Shown one piece after another: positions 45,813 to 55,052 of a DNA stretch of 64,000 nucleotides. Source of the DNA: Oscillospiraceae bacterium (lineage in GTDB: Bacteria; Bacillota; Clostridia; Oscillospirales; Oscillospiraceae); contig AP025583.1 of assembly GCA_022846095.1 (NCBI GenBank), positions 1,674,001 to 1,738,000 on the forward strand, written 5' to 3'. Numbering within the stretch: position 1 is the first letter of the stretch; every line of letters starts with the position of its first letter. The translations under genes were made by a program, and so were the position numbers. Under the pieces are notes generated by a model, which ran no database searches, was not told the DNA's origin, and was given only the letters and a program-made list of their open reading frames with translations.

Positions 45813-45961
45813 ACTCCTTCTCCTCTTTTGTGCTATTTTTCGTACCCGGATCTGGTTGCATTATGGAGACCAAAATAGCTGATGTCAAGCGATTTTAAGC
45901 TTCTTTTGATAACAAAATGTAACAGGTATCTAATATCGTAGAACATCTATGATATAGAATG

Positions 45962-45995
45962 AGGAAGGGCCCCGGTCAATACCGGGGCCCTTCCT
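45962..45995 (-). terminator. Terminator after the cobalamin gene cluster
   Basis: 15-bp stem AGGAAGGGCCCCGGT/ACCGGGGCCCTTCCT with a 4-nt loop; the T-run is weak. Between it and 45812 no further feature is seen except the presumed LRR-gene promoter region. Confidence 0.65.
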
Positions 45996-46003
45996 GTATG
46001 CGT

Positions 46004-46564
46004 TTATAGCTCGTTGATAAGAACCAGCCCTCCGCCCGCCTGGCGGCAAAAATACCCGCGTCCGTTCTTCACCTGGTAGTCGAAATAGTCCCGCCGGGGG
46101 TGGGCGAAGCCGGAGAGGATGGCCATGATGGTGCCGCCGTGGACCACCAGGGCGGCGCGGCCCTCCCACGGCCCGTCCAGCAGGGCCTGAAAGGCCGCCC
46201 GGCAGCGGGCGCAGAAGGCGTCCCTGTCCTCGCCGCCGGGGAAGGGGAGCAGGCCGCCGCTGTCGATCCAGGCCTGGTAGCGGGGGTCGGCGGAGAGTTC
46301 TTGGTGGTTCTTGTACTCAAACTCCCCGAAGCGGCACTCCCGGAAGCCCTCCACTGGGATGGGCTCCAGATCGGGGTAGAGGAGCGCCGCACTTTCCCGG
46401 CAGCGGCGCAGGGGGCTGACGTACAGCCGGTCCGCCGGGGGCGGGGCGCAGCCCGCCAGGGCGGCGCGGCCCTCGGGGGAGAGGGGCTCGTCGGTGGCAC
46501 CCACGTAGCGGCCCTCCCGGTTGCCCTGGGTGGCCCCGTGGCGGAGCAAAATGAACTCCTTCAT
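46004..46564 (-). CDS. cobC: Histidine phosphatase family protein, probable alpha-ribazole phosphatase
   Basis: 186 aa. The phospho-His motif LLRHGATQGN is at the N-terminus, with the second Arg in SPLRRCRESA, the acid residue in GEFEYKNHQEL and the second His in VVHGGTIMAIL. Branch members remove phosphate from alpha-ribazole-5'-phosphate or adenosylcobalamin-5'-phosphate in the last steps of B12 assembly. That function is inferred from the adjoining cobU/cobS genes; by sequence alone it could be another phosphoglycerate-mutase-like phosphatase. It is directly abutted by the short CobU-like gene. Confidence 0.8.
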   Translation of the reverse strand: MKEFILLRHGATQGNREGRYVGATDEPLSPEGRAALAGCAPPPADRLYVSPLRRCRESAALLYPDLEPIPVEGFRECRFGEFEYKNHQELSADPRYQAWIDSGGLLPFPGGEDRDAFCARCRAAFQALLDGPWEGRAALVVHGGTIMAILSGFAHPRRDYFDYQVKNGRGYFCRQAGGGLVLINEL

Positions 46565-46927
46565 CTATTTCAGCCTCATGCCCAGGCCGCAGCAGATCCG
46601 CTCCACCCGCTGCGCCCGCTCCGCCAGGACGCACAGGGCCCGGCCGGTCTCCTCCCGCCACAGCCGCTCGAAGGGGTCCAGGGGCACGACGCCCAAGCCG
46701 ATCTCATCGCTGACCACCACCGCGTCCGGGTTGCGCGCCAGCAGCGTCCGGGTGTAGGCGGCCACGTCGCCGCCCCCCTCCAGGATTTCCCGGCAGATCA
46801 GGTGGAAGCAGTCGATGGCCGGGGCGGAGAGGGCCTGCTCTGGGGTGCAGCGGACGGGCGCGCGCCCGGTGATGCGGTTTACATAATCCGACTTGCCCTG
46901 GTGGCAGCCCCCGACGAAAAGCATCAT
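46565..46927 (-). CDS. Short CobU-like protein
   Basis: 120 aa, far shorter than true CobU (~180). It starts MMLFVGGCHQGKSDY, a degenerate P-loop, and ends with the CobU-like stretch SDEIGLGVVPLDPFERLWREE ... LAERAQRVERICCGLGMRLK, which in CobU contains the kinase/guanylyltransferase active region. The middle of CobU, including the guanylylated-His region, is shortened. A full CobU is encoded 1.2 kb away in the same cluster, so this may be a non-catalytic partner or a kinase-only variant. It abuts cobS and cobC without gaps. Confidence 0.7.
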   Translation of the reverse strand: MMLFVGGCHQGKSDYVNRITGRAPVRCTPEQALSAPAIDCFHLICREILEGGGDVAAYTRTLLARNPDAVVVSDEIGLGVVPLDPFERLWREETGRALCVLAERAQRVERICCGLGMRLK

Positions 46928-47686
46928 TTAAACAAACCTCCAGGCCAGCGCCACGGCCAGGGCCGTCCCCAGCTCGCAGAGCTGGAGGAAGAACCCGGCC
47001 AGGTCGCCGGTGATGCCGCCGAACTGGCGGTAGGCCATGCGGCGGTAGTAGAGCAGGCAGAGTGCGGCGCACAGCAGGGCCGCGCCCCCGGCGATGGGGG
47101 AGAGCAGCAGCATCCCGGCGGCGGCGAGGACGATGTAGACCGCCATGGCGGCGGTGACCGCCCCCCGGTGGGAGGCGTCGGCGAAGGCCTGGAGCATCCC
47201 GGAGGGCCGGGCCCCCTTCAGGTTGGCCAGGGCCAGCCCGCTGAGGGCGCGGGAGAGGACGAAGCCCAGCGCCACGATGCCCCAGGCCCGCCAGCCCTCG
47301 GGCTGGGTCAGGGCCCCGAAGCTCAGCAGCAGGTAGGCCCCGCAGAAGATCACCGCAAAGGCCCCGGTGTGGGAGTCCTTCAGGATTTCAAGCTTGCGCT
47401 CCCGGCTCTGGTGGGAGGCCAGGGCGTCCGCCGTGTCGCAGAAGCCGTCCATGTGGATGCCCCCGGTGACCAGCAGGGGGAGCACGGCGCACCCCGCCGC
47501 GCGCAGGAGGGGGGTGAGCGCCAGGGCGCCGCACAGCCACACCCAGGCCAGCAGCAGCGCCCCCACCACCGCCCCCACCAGGGGGAAGAAGCAAATCGCG
47601 TATTTCATGTTTTTGCCGTCCCAATCCACCTGGGGCATGGGCAGCTTGGAGTAGGTGGAAAAGGCGATGACCAGACTGTTCAGCAT
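46928..47686 (-). CDS. cobS: Adenosylcobinamide-GDP ribazoletransferase
   Basis: 252-aa membrane enzyme that joins GDP-activated adenosylcobinamide to alpha-ribazole or its phosphate. Signature sequences are FSTYSKLPMPQVDWDGKNMKYA, GGIHMDGFCDTADALASHQSRERKLEILKDSHTGAFAV-type core (HMDGFCDTADAL, KDSHTGAFAV) and YYRRMAYRQFGGITGDLAG. Six or so hydrophobic segments. SD AGGAGG; overlaps the Nudix gene stop by 7 bp (ATGCTGA). Confidence 0.94.
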   Translation of the reverse strand: MLNSLVIAFSTYSKLPMPQVDWDGKNMKYAICFFPLVGAVVGALLLAWVWLCGALALTPLLRAAGCAVLPLLVTGGIHMDGFCDTADALASHQSRERKLEILKDSHTGAFAVIFCGAYLLLSFGALTQPEGWRAWGIVALGFVLSRALSGLALANLKGARPSGMLQAFADASHRGAVTAAMAVYIVLAAAGMLLLSPIAGGAALLCAALCLLYYRRMAYRQFGGITGDLAGFFLQLCELGTALAVALAWRFV

Positions 47687-48186
47687 GGAATATCCTCCTG
47701 AAAGAGAGCTTCGTAGTAGCGCAGGGTGGACACCCACAGCCCCGCCCGGTCCAGGGCGCGGATCTCCTCCAGCCCGGCCCAGCGGGCGTCCGCGACCTCC
47801 TCCGGCTGGAGGGTCAGCCCGCCGGGATCGAGGGCGGGTACGGCGAAGTACCACACGTCGCAGAAGTCGTGGAACTCCTCCCGGCGCAGGGTGCGCAGCA
47901 GCAGGCCGTCCGCCGGGGTGAGCGTAATCCCCAGCTCCTCGCCCACCTCCCGCACCGCCGCGGCGCGGCTGTCCTCCCCGGCCACCACCGCGCCCCCGGT
48001 GGTCTCCCACAGGCCGCCGTGGCGCTTGGCGGGGTGCCGCAGGGAGATCAGGAAGCGTCCGTCCGGCCCCCGCAGCCACACGTGGACCACCGCGTGGTAA
48101 TACCCGGCGGGCAGGGGGAGGCCGCGGGGGTGGATTGCGCCGGTTTTACCCCTGTCCCCGTCCAGCAGATCGCAGAACTCCGGCAT
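47680..48186 (-). CDS. Nudix hydrolase
   Basis: 168 aa. The Nudix box GX5EX7REUXEEXGU is intact (GGAVVAGEDSRAAAVREVGEELGI). The N-terminal part (PAGYYHAVVHVWLRGPDGRFLISLRH) is typical of IPP-isomerase-like or general NDP-X hydrolases. Its place between cobU and cobS suggests a housekeeping or diphosphate-cleaving role linked to B12 salvage, but the substrate is not known. The start at 48186 overlaps the end of cobU by 41 bp. Confidence 0.88.
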   Translation of the reverse strand: MPEFCDLLDGDRGKTGAIHPRGLPLPAGYYHAVVHVWLRGPDGRFLISLRHPAKRHGGLWETTGGAVVAGEDSRAAAVREVGEELGITLTPADGLLLRTLRREEFHDFCDVWYFAVPALDPGGLTLQPEEVADARWAGLEEIRALDRAGLWVSTLRYYEALFQEDIPC

Positions 48187-48706
48187 ATACGTCCTCTCCC
48201 TTCCAGAAGACCGGCAGGCCGCATACAATTTCGGCCACCAGATCGGCCCGTGCGGCGATGCGACGGTTCAGATCCCCCAAAACCGCGAGGTAGGCTGCGG
48301 TGTCCGGGTCGTAGGCGACCCCGTCGGAGAAGATCTCGTTGCTGACCACCACCAGATTGCCGCAGCGGTCCATCAGGGGCTCCAGCTCCCCCCAGATCCG
48401 CCCCGCGCAGTCGGCGGGGGGCGCGGGGGAGAACATCACGTTGGCGGTCAGGTTGGACATGCACTCCAGCAGGGCGGTGTCCGCCCCGCCCAGGGCCAGG
48501 CCGGAGAGCGAGCGGGGGCGCTCCTCGGTGCGGAAGCCCTTCCCTTCGCGCATGGCGCGGTGGCGGGCGATGCGCGCCCCGGCCACGCCCCCGCGGGGGT
48601 CCATGGTGGCGATGTAGGTCTTTTCCCCAGGCTGGAGTGCGGCGCAAAGCCCCTCCGCCCAGGCGGATTTGCCGCTGCCGCTGCCCCCTGTGACCAGCGC
48701 GATCAT
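48146..48706 (-). CDS. cobU: Adenosylcobinamide kinase / adenosylcobinamide-phosphate guanylyltransferase
   Basis: 186 aa, the normal length. The P-loop VTGGSGSGKSAWAE and RIARHRAMREGKGFRTEE (with the guanylylated His in the family) are followed by LLECMSNLTANVMF and VVVSNEIFSDGVAYDPDTAAYLAVLG. It phosphorylates adenosylcobinamide and then transfers GMP. First gene of the cobalamin salvage cluster; no corrin-ring synthesis genes are seen, so the cluster supports salvage and nucleotide-loop assembly. Confidence 0.9.
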   Translation of the reverse strand: MIALVTGGSGSGKSAWAEGLCAALQPGEKTYIATMDPRGGVAGARIARHRAMREGKGFRTEERPRSLSGLALGGADTALLECMSNLTANVMFSPAPPADCAGRIWGELEPLMDRCGNLVVVSNEIFSDGVAYDPDTAAYLAVLGDLNRRIAARADLVAEIVCGLPVFWKGEDVYAGVLRSAGRGQG

Positions 48707-48760
48707 GCCTCATGCCCCCTTTTTATACCCGGATAGTTTATCATACTTGTGCGCAAGAGA

Positions 48761-48798
48761 CAAGCGGCCCCCGGACCAACCTGTCCGGGGGCCGCTTG
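48761..48798 (-). terminator. Terminator after the lactate dehydrogenase gene
   Basis: 16-bp perfect stem (48761-48776 with 48783-48798) with a 6-nt loop; the downstream T content is modest. Confidence 0.65.
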
Positions 48799-48818
48799 CC
48801 GTCCCGCGCGCCGGGGGG

Positions 48819-49763
48819 CTACAGATCCAGGGTGTCCAGTACCTGGCGCAGGGTGTGGGCCGAGCGCAGCAGGTCGGACTGCTCCAGGGGGCTCAGGGCC
48901 AGATCCAGCACGGTCTCCACCCCAGTGCGGCCCACCACGGCGGGCAGGCTGAGGCACAGGTCGTCCAGCCCGTAGAGGCCGCTCATCAGGCTGGAGACGG
49001 GCAGGATGGAGTGCTCGTCCCGCACCACGGCCAGGGCGATCCGGGTGACCGCCATAGCCACGCCGTAGTAGGTGGAGCCCTTCCGGGCGATGATCTCGTA
49101 GGCCGAGTCCCGCACCTGGCGGTAGAGCCGGTCGTTGGCGGCGGGGTGGTCGAAGTGGCCCCGCAGCTCGCAGAAGTGGTCCAGGGGTACGCCGGACACG
49201 TTGGCCCCGCTCCAGACGGCCAGCTCGCTGTCCCCGTGCTCGCCGATGATGAAGGCGTGGACGCTGCGGCTGTCCACATCCAGGTGCTCCCCCAGCAGGT
49301 ACTTGAGGCGGGCGGTGTCCAGCACGGTGCCCGAGCCGAACACCCGGTTGGGCGGGTAGCCGGAGAGCTTGAGGGCGGCGTAGGTCAGCACGTCCACGGG
49401 GTTGGAGACGATGAGCAGCACGGCGTCCCGGGTGCGCCGGGCGATCTCGGGGATGATGCTGCGGAAGATAGCCACGTTGCGGTGCACCAGGTCGAGGCGC
49501 GTCTCGTCGGGGCGCTGGTTTGCCCCCGCCGTGACCACGATGAGGCCGCAGTCGGCCAGATCGTCGTAATCCCCGGCGTAAATCCGCATGGGCCGGGCGA
49601 AGGGCAGGCCGTGGGAGAGGTCCATGGCCTCGCCCTCCGCCTTGGGCACGTTGGCGTCGATCAGCACCATCTGGGAGAAAAAGCCGCTCTGCATCAGGCC
49701 GAAGGCGGTGGTGGAGCCCACGAAGCCGCACCCGATGACGGCCACCTTTTGAAAATCTGTCAT
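48819..49763 (-). CDS. ldh: L-lactate dehydrogenase
   Basis: 314-aa NAD-dependent LDH. Rossmann motif AVIGCGFVGSTTAF, NAD-selective Asp in LIDANVPKAEGEAMDLSHG, and the active loop GANQRPDETRLDLVHRN, whose Gln marks lactate rather than malate specificity. Catalytic His is in GEHGDSE. It reduces pyruvate to L-lactate to regenerate NAD+ in fermentation. The start is taken at 49763 with GGAGGAG upstream; an in-frame TTG four codons earlier lies within the SD itself. Confidence 0.93.
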   Translation of the reverse strand: MTDFQKVAVIGCGFVGSTTAFGLMQSGFFSQMVLIDANVPKAEGEAMDLSHGLPFARPMRIYAGDYDDLADCGLIVVTAGANQRPDETRLDLVHRNVAIFRSIIPEIARRTRDAVLLIVSNPVDVLTYAALKLSGYPPNRVFGSGTVLDTARLKYLLGEHLDVDSRSVHAFIIGEHGDSELAVWSGANVSGVPLDHFCELRGHFDHPAANDRLYRQVRDSAYEIIARKGSTYYGVAMAVTRIALAVVRDEHSILPVSSLMSGLYGLDDLCLSLPAVVGRTGVETVLDLALSPLEQSDLLRSAHTLRQVLDTLDL

Positions 49764-49850
49764 AATCTCCTCCAAACTCAGATAGGGGTGTACGCTTAAC
49801 CTTCCCTCCGGCGCGGCGGCTTATACGCCAAGCGCCCGGGCCGAACTTGA

Positions 49851-49880
49851 TTGCGGGAGCGCCCGTGGGCGTGGTATACT
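49851..49880 (+). promoter_or_regulatory. Promoter of the ABC-exporter leader
   Basis: TTGCGG (49851-49856), 18 bp, TATACT (49875-49880). A small hairpin GCGCCT/AGGCGC (49891-49907) sits at the expected 5' end of the transcript and could stabilise it. Confidence 0.65.
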
Positions 49881-49924
49881 TTTTACAGCTGCGCCTGGGA
49901 TAGGCGCGGGGAGGAGGCGAGGGC

Positions 49925-49987
49925 GTGAGGCGGGATAAACGAGTTAACTGCTCAGTATGGTTGAGAACCTGCCGCAGGCCATGCTGA
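49925..49987 (+). CDS. 20-residue leader peptide of the ABC-exporter attenuator
   Basis: GTG start with a full SD (GGAGG, 49913-49917) seven bases upstream. The peptide is basic and Cys/Trp-containing (core VNCSVWLRTC) and stops at TGA 49985-49987. The coding region spans RNA segment A and the stop lies in segment A' of the switching RNA described next. This arrangement resembles leader peptides of antibiotic-responsive genes such as bmrB-bmrCD and erm. Existence is predicted from SD, frame and position only. Confidence 0.55.
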   Translation: MRRDKRVNCSVWLRTCRRPC

Positions 49988-50061
49988 GCGACCGGACTTT
50001 CATGCGGCCGGGCTCAACCGTACTTTTTCAGGTCAACTCTAAATGAAAAAGGAGTACGGTT
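49950..50061 (+). promoter_or_regulatory. Switching RNA (attenuator) upstream of the ABC exporter
   Basis: Segment A (49950-49965, GCTCAGTATGGTTGAG) can pair with A' (49979-49989, CCATGCTGAGC). Alternatively it can pair with B (50013-50024, CTCAACCGTACT), which is followed by a short U-run to 50028. B can instead pair with C (50053-50061, AGTACGGTT), which would bury the exporter's ribosome site AAAAAGGAG. These pairings exclude one another and A lies inside the leader-peptide gene, so a stalled ribosome would change the fold. Pairings are seen in the sequence; the regulatory effect is inferred. Confidence 0.6.
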
Positions 50062-51747
50062 ATGAGATGTTTGAAAAAACTTGCGCACAAGTACAGAGCG
50101 CTCATACTGGTCTACCTGTCGCTGGGACTGGCACAGGCGTTTTTGCAGGGTTTCGGCTCACGCTGCTTTCAAAAGGTCATTGACCATTTTACGGACAATA
50201 CCCTGTCGGCGGGGTATATCGCCGCCTACGGGGCGGCCATGGTCGCGTTGTATCTCCTCAGCTATCTGGATGAGTACCCGGGGCGCAGGCTGGAACACGG
50301 TATTATGTTGAGCCTGAAGACTGAGGCCCTGCGTAAGACGGCCGTCATCGACTACCTCGCTTACGTAAATATAGGGACGGGCACGCTGGTACAGCGGATT
50401 GAGAATGGTGCGGCGGCGGGCAGCAATATTCTGTTTGGCTTTTACCTGCGGCTGGCCGGCGGTATTATCCCGGAGATGCTTTTCAGTATGGCCTTCATCG
50501 CGCTGATCAGCCCTACGGTCATGGCGGCTATCCTAGTAGGGTACATCGCCGTGTTCCTCTTTACAAACCTGCTGCTTAAGGCGCTGTACCAGGTAAAAGC
50601 CGCCATTTTAACCAACGAGGAGAAGCTCAACGGCCTGCTTGTCCGCGGTTTTATGGAGATGGTGGTCTTCCGGGTAAACCTCCGCTTTGCCCATGAGCTC
50701 TGTAAGGCGGAGGCGGCTTCAGAGGAAATTGTGGCATCAAGGGTGAAGATGACCCTGATCCACGAGGCATTTTTTACCGTGTTCGCCGTCCTGATTGTAT
50801 TTGTAAAGATCGGCATCATCCTCTACGGCTGGACGGCGGGGGAGCTGACCGTGGGCGGGATAGTCGCCCTGATCGCTTTGGTGGACAACGCCTATACGCC
50901 CATTGCCATATGCAACGTGCTCTATGTGCAGTACAAGCTGGACAAGGTGGCGTTCGCGAGGTACATGGAATTTCTGGACGCGGAGGAGGACGGGCATATT
51001 ACGCGGGGACTGCCAGCCGCCGGGGTACGGGGCGCCATCCAGTTCTCCGGCCTGCGGTTCAGCTACCATGGCCGCGTCATTTTTCAGGGCCTGGACTACC
51101 GGATTGCTCCGGGGAAGACGGTGGCCTTTGTGGGCGAGAGCGGCGCAGGAAAATCGACGGCGGCCAAGCTGCTCGCCGGCCTGCTGCACCCGGAGGGCGG
51201 GCGTATTCTGATAGACGGCGTGGAGTTAGAGAAGATTCGGCTGGACAGCTACTACGAGTGCCTCGCCTATCTCCCCCAGGAGGCGCCGGTATTTGACGGG
51301 ACGCTGCGGGAAAACCTGGTATTCGACGGCGCGGTTGAGGACGGCTTTCTCCTTGAGGCGCTTGGGAAGGCGGGGCTCGGGGGCCTGTACGCAAAGCTGG
51401 AGCAGGGACTGGACACGCCGCTGGGGGAGCGGGGGGCCAGTCTCTCGGGAGGCGAGCGGCAGCAGCTCGCGCTTGCCCGGCTCTGGTTCTCAAAGGCCCG
51501 GATTATCGTGCTTGACGAGGCGACGTCGGCAATGGATAACCTGACGGAGGAGGCCGTGATGAAAAACGTCATGGAGCTGCTGTCGGGGCGGACGGTCATC
51601 TCCATCGCCCACAGGCTCGACTCCATCCAGTCCTTTGACGACATCGCCGTGTTTCAGGACGGGCGGATTGTGGAGCACGGTACGTTCAACGAACTGATGG
51701 AGAAGCGCCAGTATTTCCATGAGCTCTACCACAGGGCGAAGGCCTGA
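50062..51747 (+). CDS. ABC exporter (fused membrane and ATPase domains)
   Basis: 561-aa half-transporter that likely dimerises. About six transmembrane helices in ~15-300. The ATPase domain (~325-555) has Walker A (GESGAGKST), Q-loop YLPQEAPVF, signature SLSGGERQQLALARL, Walker B (IIVLDEATSAMD) and switch His (SIAHRLDSI). Related to type IV multidrug or peptide exporters; substrate unknown. Codon use is less GC-biased than in neighbours, hinting at acquisition. SD AAAAAGGAG is part of the attenuator fold. A drug- or peptide-efflux role would fit leader-peptide control. Confidence 0.92.
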   Translation: MRCLKKLAHKYRALILVYLSLGLAQAFLQGFGSRCFQKVIDHFTDNTLSAGYIAAYGAAMVALYLLSYLDEYPGRRLEHGIMLSLKTEALRKTAVIDYLAYVNIGTGTLVQRIENGAAAGSNILFGFYLRLAGGIIPEMLFSMAFIALISPTVMAAILVGYIAVFLFTNLLLKALYQVKAAILTNEEKLNGLLVRGFMEMVVFRVNLRFAHELCKAEAASEEIVASRVKMTLIHEAFFTVFAVLIVFVKIGIILYGWTAGELTVGGIVALIALVDNAYTPIAICNVLYVQYKLDKVAFARYMEFLDAEEDGHITRGLPAAGVRGAIQFSGLRFSYHGRVIFQGLDYRIAPGKTVAFVGESGAGKSTAAKLLAGLLHPEGGRILIDGVELEKIRLDSYYECLAYLPQEAPVFDGTLRENLVFDGAVEDGFLLEALGKAGLGGLYAKLEQGLDTPLGERGASLSGGERQQLALARLWFSKARIIVLDEATSAMDNLTEEAVMKNVMELLSGRTVISIAHRLDSIQSFDDIAVFQDGRIVEHGTFNELMEKRQYFHELYHRAKA

Positions 51748-51752
51748 CCAAG

Positions 51753-51787
51753 AACGCCGCCGCGGGCATTAAGCCCGCGGCGGCGTT
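51753..51787. terminator. Bidirectional terminator between the ABC exporter and the metal ATPase
   Basis: 15-bp perfect stem (51753-51767 with 51773-51787), loop ATTAA, followed by TTTT on the plus strand. Confidence 0.8.
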
Positions 51788-51806
51788 TTGTCTGGAAAAA
51801 GCAGGT

Positions 51807-53660
<1,854 letters not shown>

Positions 53661-53675
53661 AGGATGTCCCTCCCG

Positions 53676-54293
53676 TTACAGTGGTTTGCGGAAAACGGCC
53701 AGCCCCACGGGTATCCGTCCCGGAATGAGGACGTACTCCGCCCGCTGGTCCACGCAGCTTTCCAGCATGGCGCGGTAGCTGTTTAGGGTGAAGCGGTGCG
53801 CGGGGTGGAAGCCGATGGCGCGGTAGAGGCGCAGCAGAAGCCGGAAGGCGGGCCGCAGGTCCCCCAGCAGGTAGGTGGGCAGCAGCAGCACGCCGCCGGG
53901 GCGGACCACCCGCCACAACTCCCGCACCGCGTCCCGGGGCTCCGGCAGCAGGTGCAGCACGTTGGCGGCGACGACCGCGCCGTAGGTCCCGTCCGGGTCC
54001 TCCAGATTCAGCAGATCCCGGGGGGCGAAGGAGATGTTGCCCAGCCCCAGCTGCTCCGCCTTGCTCCGGGCCCGGTCCAGCATGGGCAAGGAGAGGTCGG
54101 TGCACAGCACGCGGGCGGCGCGGGGGGCGGCGGCCATGGAGAAGGCCCCCGTGCCCGCCGCGCAGTCCAGCACGTCCGCGCCGGCGGGAATCCGCGCCGC
54201 CGCCGCGCGCACCATCTCCCGGTTGACCTTGGAGTTGGCGCGCTGCGCCAGATCGTAGAGGCCCGCCCAGCGGTCCCAGAAGGTGCGCGCCAC
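53676..54293 (-). CDS. Class I SAM-dependent methyltransferase in a metal-efflux operon
   Basis: 205 aa. SAM-binding motif I (VLDCAAGTGAFSMAAA), acidic loop (CTDLSLPMLDRARSKAEQLG), motif around NISFAPRDLLNLEDPDG and AANVLHLLPEPRDAVRELWRVVRPGGVLLLP place it among UbiE/methyltransferase-11 enzymes. The start is taken as GTG at 54293, next to the HMA-gene stop. Substrate is unknown; a metal(loid), lipid or quinone-like compound are all possible. It lacks the paired-Cys pattern of ArsM as far as I can see. It lies between the HMA protein and the ATPase, so it is probably co-induced by metal. Confidence 0.82.
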   Translation of the reverse strand: MARTFWDRWAGLYDLAQRANSKVNREMVRAAAARIPAGADVLDCAAGTGAFSMAAAPRAARVLCTDLSLPMLDRARSKAEQLGLGNISFAPRDLLNLEDPDGTYGAVVAANVLHLLPEPRDAVRELWRVVRPGGVLLLPTYLLGDLRPAFRLLLRLYRAIGFHPAHRFTLNSYRAMLESCVDQRAEYVLIPGRIPVGLAVFRKPL

Positions 54294-54301
54294 GGCGAAG
54301 C

Positions 54302-54520
54302 CTACACGACCACGGTGCAGTCGGGCTCCACCTTCCTGCACACGCGCACGACCTCGGCCAGGACCTCGTCGAAGCGGGCGTCCTCCGCGTCCAGGGTGAG
54401 CTTCTGGGACAGGAAGCTGACGCTGGCGTCGTTCACGCCGGGCAGCTTCTTGATGGCGTCCTCCATCTTGGCGGCGCAGTTGGCACAGTCCAGATCGATC
54501 AGCTTGAAGCGCTTTTTCAT
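54302..54520 (-). CDS. Stand-alone heavy-metal-associated (HMA) domain protein
   Basis: 72 aa, a single ferredoxin-like HMA domain. The metal-binding motif is DLDCANCAAKM with Cys12 and Cys15, followed by LPGVNDASVSFLSQKLTLD. It probably delivers metal to, or regulates, the P1B ATPase encoded two genes downstream, which lacks its own HMA domain. The Asp before the first Cys is typical of Zn/Cd/Pb rather than Cu domains. Confidence 0.92.
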   Translation of the reverse strand: MKKRFKLIDLDCANCAAKMEDAIKKLPGVNDASVSFLSQKLTLDAEDARFDEVLAEVVRVCRKVEPDCTVVV

Positions 54521-54549
54521 AAAAAATGCCTCCTAAAATAATAGAGATG

Positions 54550-54912
54550 TTACTCCGCCACGTGCTCCATGCCCTGGTCCAGGATGGTGCGCACGTGGGA
54601 GTCGGACAGGGAGTAGAACACGGTCTTGCCCTCCCGGCGGTACTTGACCAGCTTGCTCTGCTTGAGGGAGCGCAGCTGGTGGGAGATGGCGGACTGGGTC
54701 ATGCCCAGCAGCTGGGCGATGTCGCACACGCACATCTCCGATTCAAAGAGGACGTAGAGGATCTTAATGCGGGTGGAATCGCCAAAAATCTTGAACAGCT
54801 CGGCCAGATCGTAGAGGATCTCCTCGTCCGGCATGTTCCGGTTGACCTGGCTGACGATGTCCTCGTGGACGTGTATGAACTCGCAGCGCTCGACTTCGTT
54901 TTCAGTACCCAT
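54550..54912 (-). CDS. ArsR/SmtB-family metal-sensing repressor (CadC-like)
   Basis: 120 aa. Winged helix with ILYDLAELFKIFGDSTRIKILYVL, then the metal-site helix MCVCDIAQLLGMTQSAISHQLRSLKQSKLVKYRREGKTVFYSL-type body (motif MCVCDIAQLLG, Cys61 and Cys63). An N-terminal Cys/His patch (VERCEFIHVHED) resembles the alpha3N Cd/Pb/Zn site of CadC. It should release its operator on binding metal. First gene of the operon, with a palindromic operator over its promoter. Confidence 0.92.
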   Translation of the reverse strand: MGTENEVERCEFIHVHEDIVSQVNRNMPDEEILYDLAELFKIFGDSTRIKILYVLFESEMCVCDIAQLLGMTQSAISHQLRSLKQSKLVKYRREGKTVFYSLSDSHVRTILDQGMEHVAE

Positions 54913-54932
54913 GGCGTGCCCCTCTCTCTAAC

Positions 54933-54983
54933 ATATGAGCTATTGTTCATATATGATTATACGCGCCGGGCCGGAAAAGTCAA
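54933..54983 (-). promoter_or_regulatory. Promoter and CadC/ArsR-type operator of the metal-efflux operon
   Basis: Minus strand TTGACT (54983-54978), 16 bp, TATAAT (54961-54956). Overlapping the start point is the imperfect palindrome ATATGAACAATAGCTCATAT (54952-54933), a 6-8-6 repeat like known ArsR/SmtB sites. Confidence 0.8.
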
Positions 54984-55002
54984 TAGGGCGCGTGAACTTT
55001 TT

Positions 55003-55031
55003 TTGAAAAAGCCGCCGGGCTGTTATATACT
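55003..55031 (+). promoter_or_regulatory. Promoter of the pyridoxamine-oxidase-like gene
   Basis: TTGAAA (55003-55008), 17 bp, TATACT (55026-55031), divergent from the metal-efflux promoter. Confidence 0.7.
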
Positions 55032-55052
55032 GAAGAAAAAGGGGGGATACGC

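Noticed and set aside
49957-50046. Alternative 29-codon leader ORF starting at ATG 49957
   Set aside because: No SD upstream, whereas the overlapping GTG-started ORF at 49925 has a perfect one.
53676-54293. Arsenite methyltransferase (ArsM)
   Set aside because: The conserved Cys set of ArsM is not seen, and the adjacent ATPase and sensor fit Zn/Cd/Pb rather than arsenic.
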